64,000 nucleotides of DNA from Candidatus Poribacteria bacterium (GTDB taxonomy: Bacteria > Poribacteria > WGA-4E > UBA9662). Within the stretch, counting starts at the first letter, position 1. Each line of letters starts with the position of its first letter. A program made the translations under genes and the position numbers. The notes beneath the pieces are model-generated. The model made no database searches, was not told where the DNA came from, and saw only the letters and a program-made list of their open reading frames with translations. The stretch lies in the NCBI GenBank assembly GCA_002709695.1, contig PAQF01000026.1, positions 29,417 through 93,416 on the forward strand, written 5' to 3'. Positions 1 through 8,005 of this stretch are shown here, piece by piece.

Positions 1-3000
1 ACATAGTCCCCAATGTTGGAGATGTAGTTAATCCAGCGAAGTTCCCCTTGTTAACCGTCACTTGCTTCAAACCAAGCGTCGATAAAACCTTAGTAGTGGT
101 ATCAGGATCATCACCCGTGGTGGTAGCAGCATCATTACTAAGAGTTAAGGTATTGTTAGTTGAAGAAATCACCAATTGGCCACTATCGAAAGAGGCCGTG
201 ACACGAGAAATCGCGTTAATCTTATCCTTAAGCGACAGCAACTTCATTGATGTTGTTACGGTAATAGTAGTCGAATCAACTTTAAAGGTGCCAGCGACAA
301 TACCGCTATTGATCGTGGACAAAGTATCACTTCCTACCCCTAAATCCTTGCGACCGCTCCGAATAGTTGCTGCGGGGTAAAGTACAGTCGTATCGGACCC
401 CGTCATCCCCAACGAGGTTGTGTGGGTTGTCACCGTTAAATCGTCAAGCCCAAGTAAGTTAAAGAAGTTGCTGGTATCTGAGCTTCCGCCCAACGAAACT
501 GCCCCGTGTCTCGACGAGAGAAACTGGAGCGCATCCTTACTTGTACTGGTACTTAACGTTCCCAACTCAGTTATACCGTTATTGGTAACACTAATCTGAT
601 CGTTATTTTGACTGGTGAGTTGAAACCGCCCATTTCGGGAGAGAGAAGCGACGACTCTCAAAGTGGAAGACTGACGATTAATAGCATCAATCATCTTGCC
701 AACGGTGCCGTAACTGGACCGCAGGAAAGTGGTACCATTTACCACTAGACTGGTACCACTCAAGGAATCCGACGCCGACAATGTTTTTGTGGCATCAACA
801 CCATTATAATGCAAAGCGGCTGACGTTAAATTAGCACCTCTTGTAGCTCCGGTCAGCGTATTATTTGATTTACCAGTATAAGTAATCTGCTCGCCTTCGA
901 TTGAGATTGTGCCAGAAGTCGCAATATTTCCTATGGTTGAACTATCCAGCGGAATCGTTGTGGCTGCACTAGTTATATAAGAACCCTTTATGGCAGCGCC
1001 ATTGTTATGTGAAGCAGCTGTTGTACCATTAACTCCCCTAGTTAACCCCGTTAGAATACTACCACTGATACCCGTATACAGTATCTCTTCATCATCAACC
1101 TTGATCACTCCCTGATCAGCAAAATTGGAGACTGACGCTAAGGTTATAGTATTATCATCAGCATCCATGTTATCTGCGTCATTCATCGTAGTCGCAGGCA
1201 TCGATATCTTCGAAACTGTCCCCTTGATGGTATCTCGAACCATAAACACAGACCCAACTGAAGAAGCTGTGACTTGATTAAGGACATTCTGTAACGTTTC
1301 GCTACTACGACCAAAACCAAAGAGGGAAGCCAAATTACCAGTACTATCAGAAATAGCCCAGTTTGGTTCGTCAGTAACAGTAATACCGCTGGAATGAGAT
1401 GCAGCTATTGTATTATTATACCCCCTAGTCAAACCAGTAAAAGTGGTGCTCGTCTTCCCTGTATAAGCAATATCTTCACTACCAATCCGAATAACTCCGA
1501 CACTAGGAAACGCGTCCGTTGAAACCACTGTAATAGATGACGCAGAATCTGTAATAGCACTTCCTAAAGAAGTTGTATGCAATTCACTGGCTGAACGCCA
1601 TGAACTCCCATCGGGACTATAAATCTCCACAAAACCATCTGTAGTTAACCTTGCTTTCAAGTTAACATTACTGTTCTGGTTAATACTATTTACTACCTGA
1701 TTAACAGTATCTGAGGAAGAGTAAGTAAACGGAATTCCATTTAAACTAAAGGTACCGCTTGTTATCCCCAGTTCTGAAAGTTTGGTGGAAGATACAATTC
1801 CCTGCCCAAAATTGAGTTTACTAGCGAAATCACTGGTCCCATTTGCCACCGTTACGATAGTGCCTGCAGAACCAACTAGTTTGATACGACCATCTGGTGA
1901 CAATGAAGCTGTCACCCCAGCATTCGCCGAATTAATGCTATTTATTACAGTAGCTAAAGTATCGGAAGTCGAACTAATAGTAACAGTTTTTTCCGAAGCC
2001 CCTTTTACAGTGAAAGTTCCAGCACTAATGTTCAAAGCTGACATGGTCTGCGCACTATAATCCACAGAACTAATACCAATGTTACCTGCCGACCCATAAG
2101 CAGCAGCGGTAGTACTCCTAGCTCCTCGGGTTAAACCAGTAAAAGTGTCTCCCGTTTTACCAGTATATCTAATATACTCATCCGCAATTCGAATGGTACC
2201 AGAGGTGGCAAACGATGCAGTAGAACTAACTGTCATCGTTGTAGCAGAATCGGTTAAATCAGAACTTAGAGTTGTTGTGCTGTGAAGATTCGTGCTTGAA
2301 CTGAACTTGACAGCTAAATTGCTACTTTGAACTTTGGGAACATAAAACGCCACTCCGTTAATGGTAAAAGCACCAGGATTAACAGACTTTACCCGAAAAG
2401 GTTGACCACCACCAGTACTATCAGCAGCAATAATTCGGGCTCCTGTCAAATCATAACTCGAAGACGACAAAGTAAAAGTACCTTCGCTGGCACTAGGACT
2501 ACTACCAATCGTCATCTTAGCGGTAGCGTTACCGATACCGCCTCCAGCAAAAGTTAGAACCTGATTATTTGCAAATCGACCAACGTCATCCGTATTCACA
2601 GTTACAGTTCTACTGGAATTGTCATAAGCCAAGACTTCTACTGCACCTAACTCAGACATACGATTGCTGCCAACAATCCCATCTATCTCGCTAAGGCCAT
2701 GGATCGTCTGTTTGGCAATGGGCAACCCAATCACCGAAGCAAAGTTGGTATCACTTTCCTTAAAACTTAATTGGCTGGCATTAACCTGTTTCGTCGGGTC
2801 AGTCAAAACAGTATTTAATTTGGAGATTCGCTTGGTAATCGACAAGCCACTATCATCTGAAGAACCAATGAAACTACTTTCAAAGAGGGTGGTGTAATCC
2901 GTGGAAGTTGTCGTGCTGTTAGTAGCAGTAAAGTTGAGTGTAGACACTATGCTATCCAGCGTAGTAACACCTTGATTCAGAGTAACAGTTACATCATTAC

Positions 3001-3460
3001 CACTACTATCCTTAGTCAGGCCATCCACTGTAAACGAGCCTTGATCAGGCACACCATCATTATCAGAATCTTTTGACAGATTAATTTCAACCAGTCTACC
3101 CATTTCAATTGGGTTACTAATCGAACTATTACTTGAAACACGCGATGAAGTTGCCAAACTGGAAACATCCAGTTGATAATCTTGACGCGGAGCACCTGAA
3201 GTAGCAGTAGCTTCCAGCACTTCCTCATTGGTGGAAGTCACTACTCTCTGGAGCGTAAGCGTACTACTAGCTAGACCTGTCGCCCGACTCTGCAACACCA
3301 ACAAGTTAGAATTTATATTTCTTAACGTATCTTGTTGAGCATTTAGAATCTTCTCTCGATTTTCAAGCCGTGAACGCGGAGCACTTTCGGCTTTAATCAG
3401 GTCTTCAATGATACTATTAACATCAAAACCTGAGACAAGTCCTGTTGCTTGTAAAGACAT
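1..3460 (-). CDS. fliD: Flagellar filament cap FliD, oversized, 3' end outside window
   Basis: This is the filament cap (HAP2), which sits at the filament tip and lets exported flagellin assemble. The frame is open from ATG 3460 to the window edge, 1153 codons without a stop, so the C-terminus is missing. Residues 1 to about 105 form a typical FliD N-terminal domain (GLVSGFDVNSIIEDLIKAE, then RLENREKIL). The rest is Ser/Thr/Gly-rich. It holds four modules with YTGK and LTRG cores (about residues 394-462, 628-694, 768-825 and 828-890) and at least four flagellin-IN-like segments (about 477-530, 562-615, 902-950 and 1053-1110), each with a beta hairpin followed by INS/INQ/INR/INA. Known FliD proteins are usually about 450-700 residues, so this one is already much larger. 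GGGAG lies about 11 bases before the ATG. FliD identity is firm from the N-terminus; the function of the modules is inference. Confidence 0.9.
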   Translation of the reverse strand, partial: MSLQATGLVSGFDVNSIIEDLIKAESAPRSRLENREKILNAQQDTLRNINSNLLVLQSRATGLASSTLTLQRVVTSTNEEVLEATATSGAPRQDYQLDVSSLATSSRVSSNSSISNPIEMGRLVEINLSKDSDNDGVPDQGSFTVDGLTKDSSGNDVTVTLNQGVTTLDSIVSTLNFTATNSTTTSTDYTTLFESSFIGSSDDSGLSITKRISKLNTVLTDPTKQVNASQLSFKESDTNFASVIGLPIAKQTIHGLSEIDGIVGSNRMSELGAVEVLAYDNSSRTVTVNTDDVGRFANNQVLTFAGGGIGNATAKMTIGSSPSASEGTFTLSSSSYDLTGARIIAADSTGGGQPFRVKSVNPGAFTINGVAFYVPKVQSSNLAVKFSSSTNLHSTTTLSSDLTDSATTMTVSSTASFATSGTIRIADEYIRYTGKTGDTFTGLTRGARSTTAAAYGSAGNIGISSVDYSAQTMSALNISAGTFTVKGASEKTVTISSTSDTLATVINSINSANAGVTASLSPDGRIKLVGSAGTIVTVANGTSDFASKLNFGQGIVSSTKLSELGITSGTFSLNGIPFTYSSSDTVNQVVNSINQNSNVNLKARLTTDGFVEIYSPDGSSWRSASELHTTSLGSAITDSASSITVVSTDAFPSVGVIRIGSEDIAYTGKTSTTFTGLTRGYNNTIAASHSSGITVTDEPNWAISDSTGNLASLFGFGRSSETLQNVLNQVTASSVGSVFMVRDTIKGTVSKISMPATTMNDADNMDADDNTITLASVSNFADQGVIKVDDEEILYTGISGSILTGLTRGVNGTTAASHNNGAAIKGSYITSAATTIPLDSSTIGNIATSGTISIEGEQITYTGKSNNTLTGATRGANLTSAALHYNGVDATKTLSASDSLSGTSLVVNGTTFLRSSYGTVGKMIDAINRQSSTLRVVASLSRNGRFQLTSQNNDQISVTNNGITELGTLSTSTSKDALQFLSSRHGAVSLGGSSDTSNFFNLLGLDDLTVTTHTTSLGMTGSDTTVLYPAATIRSGRKDLGVGSDTLSTINSGIVAGTFKVDSTTITVTTSMKLLSLKDKINAISRVTASFDSGQLVISSTNNTLTLSNDAATTTGDDPDTTTKVLSTLGLKQVTVNKGNFAGLTTSPTLGTM
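793..978 (-). repeat. YTGK-LTRG module 4 inside fliD
   Basis: This is the fourth copy of the roughly 55-65 residue module. Its core reads ISIEGEQITYTGK, then TGATRG, then ALHYNG. It follows module 3 almost directly, as a tandem pair. LTRG has become ATRG here. Borders are approximate. Confidence 0.75.
987..1160 (-). repeat. YTGK-LTRG module 3 inside fliD
   Basis: This is the third copy, with core IKVDDEEILYTG, then LTGLTRGVNGTTAASHNNGA. It is the closest of the four to the repeat form known from phage and environmental tail proteins, judged from memory of that family. Borders are approximate. Confidence 0.8.
1381..1578 (-). repeat. YTGK-LTRG module 2 inside fliD
   Basis: This is the second copy. 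It begins near TSLGSAITDSASSITVVST and contains IRIGSEDIAYTGK, FTGLTRG and AASHSSG. It resembles module 1 at the DNA level as well, around the LTRG codons, which suggests internal duplication. Borders are approximate. Confidence 0.8.
2076..2282 (-). repeat. YTGK-LTRG module 1 inside fliD
   Basis: This is the first copy. It begins near TTLSSDLTDSATTMTVSST and contains IRIADEYIRYTGK, FTGLTRG and TAAAYGSAG. The leader DLTDSATTMTV parallels AITDSASSITV of module 2, so the repeat unit includes this upstream strand. Borders are approximate. Confidence 0.8.
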
Positions 3461-3545
3461 TTACTGAGTTACTCCCACACAAATAAACAATATTACAGGT
3501 AAATCAATTCCAAAAACCCCGGTCAATCTACCAAATTTGTCGACA

Positions 3546-3573
3546 CAAACGGCCCCAACTTAACTCAATTTTA
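3546..3573 (-). promoter_or_regulatory. Candidate FliA (sigma-28) promoter for fliD
   Basis: On the minus strand, TAAA (3573-3570) is followed after 16 bases by GCCGTTTG (3553-3546). TAAA and GCCG are the invariant cores of flagellar sigma-28 promoters, whose spacing is about 15-16 bases. The last four bases do not match the consensus. The predicted start is near 3539, about 78 bases before the fliD ATG, and the -35 core overlaps the stop region of the PilZ gene. A FliA-dependent filament cap fits known late-gene regulation. FliA is encoded at 6109-6894. Confidence 0.5.
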
Positions 3574-3578
3574 GCCAA

Positions 3579-4490
3579 CTAGCGACGCCCAAACTGATCC
3601 CAGACACGCCACCAACTTTCACGACTAAGTACTGTTCCTTGCTCATTGAGTTTCTTTGTCAATTGAATTATAATGGTATCTGAGCGTAACCTCGCTTCTT
3701 CTGCTTGTTTCAGCTGCCCGTTAACAATCTGAAGTTGTTCTTGCAACCTATTCACTTCATCCTTGAGTAAACGAACCTGTTCTTGTGGAGAGATAGATGG
3801 AGACTCGATATCGGTCTCTTGTGACTCCACTTGATTCGTAAAAACATAGCGCATCAATTCGTTTTCTACATCAGGCGAGATATCAATAAATTGAAAAGCA
3901 ATGGCATACTTGGTAGATAATTCACCAAGTTCCAACTTGTACTTTCTACTGACTTGTGCGTTGAGAGTTAAAATGATTGGACTGCTGTCAGGTGACAACT
4001 CAAAACTGAGACTCACCACCTGTCCACGTTGCAAATCTTCATCTTGACGAAGGCCCAAAATGACTAGCAAACCATACGGACTCAAATTCGTGGCTAATGC
4101 TCGCTCTATTTTTTCTTCCGTTGCACCAACAGTCCCTGCTTTAACCTCCGACCTGATAGTAATGGGAAAATTCACATCAATTCTGGTTGACCGTCGCTCT
4201 TCAAAATCCTGTGGTCGATTCAATATTAGTAGGGAATCATGCTCCTCTTCCTCAAAAGCCTCATAACTGAGAACTTTTGTTTCGTAAATAGCCACAATAC
4301 CACCAATCGGTTCTTCTTCAATGGTAATCTCCTGATCTACCCACGCAGAAACGTCTCTAACATCAGGCGCAAGAACAGTAAGATGCTCAGCACCGGATGA
4401 CTTTATACGACTAGGATATGCTTCCATCTCCCCACTACTGGACGTAATACGGAGGTTAATTTTCCTATTTATTTGCTGTCTTACATTCAT
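3579..4490 (-). CDS. PilZ-domain, YcgR-like c-di-GMP receptor with coiled-coil tail
   Basis: This is probably a cytoplasmic cyclic di-GMP effector acting on the flagellar motor, like YcgR. Residues 1-95 form a beta-rich N-terminal domain like the YcgR-N/PilZN domain. The PilZ domain follows with both ligand motifs intact: Arg99-x3-Arg103 (RRSTR) and Asn135-x-Ser137-x2-Gly140 (NLSPYG). Residues about 230-285 form a glutamine- and leucine-rich coiled coil, which ordinary YcgR proteins lack. The gene lies directly upstream of fliD and downstream of a coiled-coil gene. The ATG at 4490 is preceded by GGGAG at a slightly long spacing. The domain call is firm; the role as a motor brake is inferred from family and position. 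Confidence 0.8.
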   Translation of the reverse strand: MNVRQQINRKINLRITSSSGEMEAYPSRIKSSGAEHLTVLAPDVRDVSAWVDQEITIEEEPIGGIVAIYETKVLSYEAFEEEEHDSLLILNRPQDFEERRSTRIDVNFPITIRSEVKAGTVGATEEKIERALATNLSPYGLLVILGLRQDEDLQRGQVVSLSFELSPDSSPIILTLNAQVSRKYKLELGELSTKYAIAFQFIDISPDVENELMRYVFTNQVESQETDIESPSISPQEQVRLLKDEVNRLQEQLQIVNGQLKQAEEARLRSDTIIIQLTKKLNEQGTVLSRESWWRVWDQFGRR

Positions 4491-4556
4491 CTACTAACAG
4501 TCTCCCAAGGTTTTCCAACCAATTATCTATAGCAGAAAGATCCGACGCTTTTTCGA

Positions 4557-5729
4557 CTAAGACCCTTTCTTTAAGTCTCGCATCCTCAATAATAGTTTTA
4601 TTTGCCCTTTTGTAATATTTGTTGCGTACGATATTTCATCAATTTCATGCCCTGCATCAGCAAGTTCATAGATTTTATTATGCTCCAAACGTTGACTGAG
4701 AACCTTAATATCCCCACCTGCTTGCTCTATATCTTTCTCTGGATTCACAACCTCTAACTCTGGACTCACAACCTCTGAGTCAGCCGTAATATCCACAGAA
4801 GTAGAAACAGGGTCATCCAAATCCTCCACAATCTCCACTTTCTTAACCAGCTTCGAAGGAATTTCAGGCGAATCCATAATCAAATCGAGATCAGAATGTA
4901 CTATGCGCTTTATCAAGGAAAGGCTAGAACTCTGTTCCCTACCACCTCTAGTACTATCCTTTCGGTCACGTTGCCCCCCCCCCTCAACTGAGGCCTGAGG
5001 TTTTCCTTCCTGACTAACAATCAGCTCAGCCTTTATCTTAGCTTCTTCAACACGTGATCCTTGCAATTCGAGGTGTGCCTCACCAACTCTAGACCGGATC
5101 TCCTCCAGCTTTTTGTGCCCATCTTTAAGACGATCCTGAATTTCCTGAGTTTGAAGACGATCTTTTTCAAGAGCAACTCGACTTGATTCAATTTCTGCTT
5201 GTATCTGTGCTTCTAACGCCACAGTTGCATATAAAGCCTGCTTGATCTTCTCAAGTTCCGATTTTTCCTTATCCCTCGCATTTTTGGCAGTTTGTAATTG
5301 CCGATGAGATTCCTGAAGCCCTTCCTTTGCCCGACCACCTTCCTGTGCAAGTTGTTCAATTTGAGGTCGAATTTGGCGAATAGCACCTTCAACACGAACT
5401 TTCTCTCCCCTAGTAACTTCGAGCTCCGCTTTTACCCGAGCTTCCTCCATTTGCAACAAATCAAGTTCAGATTGAGCGACCTCTGTTTCATTTCGTGCGG
5501 TTTGAATTTGCTGATTTAACTGATCAATTTTTTGTCTAGTATTTTCAAGATCTTGTTTGATTTCCTCAGCCACATCTAACTCAATCTCCAGTTCCGCAAT
5601 CGTATGTTGCAAATGATCATCAGCTAAACTAGAAGAAGGTGAGTTTTCATCAATAGAACTGTTGTCTAAGAGATTTTCTGAATTGGAAGACACATCATCT
5701 TCTGAAAATGAGCTTGGTTCTTTGAGCAT
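4557..5729 (-). CDS. Coiled-coil flagellar-operon protein with C-terminal DUF2802/DUF6115-like motif
   Basis: No named function is known to me. Residues about 40-235 are an almost unbroken, highly charged coiled coil. The last 40 residues (KIYELADAGHEIDEISYA, then GQIKLLLRM) resemble the helix-turn-helix-like end of DUF2802/DUF6115 proteins, which are common at the end of flagellar and chemotaxis operons. The middle (about 250-340) is low complexity and acidic. A run of ten G residues in the coding strand (plus-strand C at 4974-4983) encodes Gly-Gly-Gly near residue 250; slippage there would shift the frame and remove the C-terminal motif. The ATG at 5729 has only a weak ribosome site and follows the previous gene by 19 bases. 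Confidence 0.65.
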   Translation of the reverse strand: MLKEPSSFSEDDVSSNSENLLDNSSIDENSPSSSLADDHLQHTIAELEIELDVAEEIKQDLENTRQKIDQLNQQIQTARNETEVAQSELDLLQMEEARVKAELEVTRGEKVRVEGAIRQIRPQIEQLAQEGGRAKEGLQESHRQLQTAKNARDKEKSELEKIKQALYATVALEAQIQAEIESSRVALEKDRLQTQEIQDRLKDGHKKLEEIRSRVGEAHLELQGSRVEEAKIKAELIVSQEGKPQASVEGGGQRDRKDSTRGGREQSSSLSLIKRIVHSDLDLIMDSPEIPSKLVKKVEIVEDLDDPVSTSVDITADSEVVSPELEVVNPEKDIEQAGGDIKVLSQRLEHNKIYELADAGHEIDEISYATNITKGQIKLLLRMRDLKKGS

Positions 5730-5748
5730 TGATTCGTAAACCGAAATT

Positions 5749-6102
5749 TTAAAGTGTTACATTAACAATGTGGATTCCTTCAGAATCCACCGTCGTATGA
5801 GTTTTGAGGAGTGCTTCCTCCTTACTTGCTGCCTCCTTGATTTCGCGAAATTGGTAATATAGATCATTCTTCCGCTGATTTTCCCGTTCTTGTATCTCGC
5901 TATTCTCAGCCCTTGGTACATCTGGAACTTGAGACATTTTATAATCGCTTAATTTCAAGGTTTCATTAGGAAGCGAGCTTTCGGGAGCAACCGTTTCCTG
6001 CGCCCGAACATCTTGCATCTGCTGTACTGAAAGAAATTGCAGAGGCACATGTACTGGATCAATCTGAACCGACACAACAAACTCCTGATTAACATCACTC
6101 AA
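5749..6102 (-). CDS. Small hypothetical protein of the fliA region
   Basis: This is a 117-residue, hydrophilic, unrecognised protein. It has no signal peptide or membrane segment. A Pro-rich middle is followed by a charged helix (about residues 75-103). The gene begins with TTG at 6102, six bases after the fliA stop, and the gap to the next gene is 19 bases, so it is almost certainly cotranscribed with fliA. Small unassigned proteins at this place are often flagellar accessory factors, but nothing in the sequence proves this. The TTG start is the least certain part. Confidence 0.5.
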   Translation of the reverse strand: MSDVNQEFVVSVQIDPVHVPLQFLSVQQMQDVRAQETVAPESSLPNETLKLSDYKMSQVPDVPRAENSEIQERENQRKNDLYYQFREIKEAASKEEALLKTHTTVDSEGIHIVNVTL

Positions 6103-6108
6103 ATAAGA

Positions 6109-6894
6109 TTACTCTAGAAGCACCCTCAATCGCCCACGTATTCTAAGCATTGCTTTAGCATGTATTTGGGATACGCGTGACTCCGTAACCCGCAACAGAA
6201 CGCCAATTTCCTTAAGAGTTAAATTCTCTTTATAATAAAGAGCAACAACTTTCTTTTCCTGATCTGGGAGTACATCAATTTCCCCAACAATTAGATGTTC
6301 TATCTCGTCCTGCTCAACTGATTCAGTCACTTTGCTATCGGGATCACCCAACAAGTCTATCAGATATACTTCCTCATTTTCACCTTGCCCACCGACAATA
6401 TCATAAAGTGAAGCTAGAGACGCTCGGCTGTAATCTGAAATTGCCTGTTGCAATTCCTCCAATTCAATCGACATAGCTTCAGCCACTTCTTCTTCTTCTG
6501 CTGGACGACCTAGTTGAGCTTGAAGTGAAGCAAAAACTTGTTCTATTTCAATATTCTTCTTATATAACGGCCGAGGCACCCAACCCATGCGCTTAGATTC
6601 ATCCAAAATCTCCCCACGTATTCGACAAATAGCATAGGTCTGGAATTTGTTGCCAAGATTTGGATCAAACCGATCTACAGCACTCACCAAACCAATAATC
6701 CCACAACTACATAAATCGTTATATTCTATAGTAGATGGGGTTTTCATAGACAGACGATCAACCACATACTTCACCAACCCCATATACTTCAGGATAAGAT
6801 CTTCTCGGGCGGACGCATCGTTTTTATTCCTAAACCGGTCCCATAACTCCTTTTCACTGATGTGTTCAGTCATTACGCCAGAATAAAACTGCAC
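6109..6894 (-). CDS. fliA: RNA polymerase sigma factor FliA (sigma-28/SigD family)
   Basis: This is the flagellar sigma factor for late genes (filament, cap, motor and chemotaxis). It has the FliA layout. Region 2 is at residues about 30-105 (AREDLILKYMGLVKYVVDRL, DLCSCGIIGLVSAVDRFDP, then the YAICRIRGEILDE core). A WVPRPLYKK linker leads to region 3. Region 4 is at about 205-258 (LPDQEKKVVALYYKENLTLK, then a helix-turn-helix with VTESRVSQIH). At 261 residues, length is close to the family norm. The longest frame starts with GTG at 6894; the ATG at 6873 gives MTEHISEKELW and looks equally natural, and neither has a strong ribosome site. It sits next to flhF/flhG, as in many flagellar operons. 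Confidence 0.93.
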   Translation of the reverse strand: MQFYSGVMTEHISEKELWDRFRNKNDASAREDLILKYMGLVKYVVDRLSMKTPSTIEYNDLCSCGIIGLVSAVDRFDPNLGNKFQTYAICRIRGEILDESKRMGWVPRPLYKKNIEIEQVFASLQAQLGRPAEEEEVAEAMSIELEELQQAISDYSRASLASLYDIVGGQGENEEVYLIDLLGDPDSKVTESVEQDEIEHLIVGEIDVLPDQEKKVVALYYKENLTLKEIGVLLRVTESRVSQIHAKAMLRIRGRLRVLLE

Positions 6895-6942
6895 TTCATC
6901 AGCACATTAAAGTTTTCAATTGGTATCATACTCTCAGATAGG

Positions 6943-7158
6943 TTAGTCTGTTTCCTTATCACTGTCACTCCTAATAAACTGGAATAATGCACCCAGCCCC
7001 ATACCAACAACAAGCGACAATAACAAAGAATAAGTCGCCCACTGAAATGGAACAAGAATATTATGATGAAACTTTCCGAAAAAAATAGCGAGAAACAATA
7101 CAACGAAGAAAACAGAAACGCTAAGTATAGCGCTCAATTGCTGAGTAAAATCATTCAT
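6943..7158 (-). CDS. Small two-helix membrane protein
   Basis: This is a 71-residue protein with two hydrophobic segments (about residues 9-29 and 38-62) joined by a short loop (FGKFHHN) and ending in a charged tail (RSDSDKETD). It starts at ATG 7158 inside the flhG-fliA stretch and is read in the same direction as its neighbours. I do not recognise a family. The in-operon position suggests a membrane factor used with the flagellum, but that is inference. The overlapping frame at 6873-7103 has no ribosome site and is rejected. Confidence 0.5.
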   Translation of the reverse strand: MNDFTQQLSAILSVSVFFVVLFLAIFFGKFHHNILVPFQWATYSLLLSLVVGMGLGALFQFIRSDSDKETD

Positions 7159-7213
7159 GCAAATATAATGTGATTACCTCCCCTTACAAAACGGTTTAAA
7201 CAAACCAAAGCTT

Positions 7214-8005
7214 CTAAACCCTCTTTGCAGCCTCATTGATAATTTGCAACTTAAGAACATACTTAATAAGGTAGTCTTCAATGTCCTCATCCTCTTCAGA
7301 ATATTCATATGAAATCCCTATTGCCCACCTCTTCGTGTGTATGGATCGGGACTCGATTTCATGAGCTCTCACCACCCTTGCAGCGAAAGGAGGTAACTCA
7401 AGGTGACTATCCCCTTGGTCTAAAATCCCCCTGCCTTCCAAATCCAAGATCGGAGGCATATTTAAACCAAGCGCTATCTCATCATCCACATTTAATGGAC
7501 AATCTCTTACACCCTCAAGCTCCAAAATTACTTTTAGCCCAGACCCACTGATGTTTTCACAGTTTGTCTCAAAGACTTTCTCATCATCTTCTATCAGCCA
7601 AAAACTAACAGGGAAACTTGCTTTTTCTCTAACATACTCCCGCCTTCTGATTAGCCAATCTTCCCAATCAAGCCCATCCTGTTCTGCGATAACATACCAA
7701 GCTTCATCCTCCGTATCCTGAAATTGCTCCATAGCAACAAGTTCAATCTCTATGTCTTCTTGCCCAGCATCCGACATTGGAACAACTGCTTGAATAATTG
7801 TCCCTGTCTTGACTGGCCGCGGTCGTGGTCCCTTCATTGGGGAGAGAAATTTCACTTCGCCAGTTTCACGATGTATATCAAGAATTTTCGTTTCAATGTC
7901 CTCAAATCGAACCCCAACTCTCATGTGAAGGTTGACGGCACGACTTATCGCCTCTTCCTCATATACTTGTTCTTCGTCTTCAAGAAGATCATCTTGATCT
8001 TGCAT
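7214..8005 (-). CDS. PilZ-domain, YcgR-like c-di-GMP receptor
   Basis: This is a second cytoplasmic cyclic di-GMP binding protein in the flagellar block. Residues about 24-110 form a beta-rich YcgR-like N-domain, preceded by a very acidic leader. The PilZ domain has Arg122-x3-Arg126 (REYVR) and Asn151-x-Ser153-x2-Gly156 (NISGSG), so both binding motifs are intact. At 263 residues it is close to YcgR in length and lacks the coiled-coil tail of the PilZ protein at 3579-4490. It lies between flhG and a small membrane protein, upstream of fliA. GGAGG lies close before the ATG (GGAGGATTTTAAATG). Control of swimming by c-di-GMP is the likely role. Confidence 0.82.
   Translation of the reverse strand: MQDQDDLLEDEEQVYEEEAISRAVNLHMRVGVRFEDIETKILDIHRETGEVKFLSPMKGPRPRPVKTGTIIQAVVPMSDAGQEDIEIELVAMEQFQDTEDEAWYVIAEQDGLDWEDWLIRRREYVREKASFPVSFWLIEDDEKVFETNCENISGSGLKVILELEGVRDCPLNVDDEIALGLNMPPILDLEGRGILDQGDSHLELPPFAARVVRAHEIESRSIHTKRWAIGISYEYSEEDEDIEDYLIKYVLKLQIINEAAKRV

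Noticed and set aside
793..2282. Repeated DNA pattern that could suggest a CRISPR array or a prophage tail region
   Set aside because: The repeats are degenerate, long and in frame with one protein. There are no uniform spacers, no cas genes and no other phage genes.
48..2897. Several plus-strand open frames (for example 48-380, 1782-2060, 2664-2897)
   Set aside because: They are antisense to the 1153-codon fliD frame, have no ribosome sites and give no recognisable protein.
6873..7103. Hydrophobic 76-codon minus-strand frame overlapping fliA and the small membrane protein
   Set aside because: It has no ribosome site, its composition looks like an out-of-frame read of a membrane protein, and the frame at 6943-7158 explains the region better.
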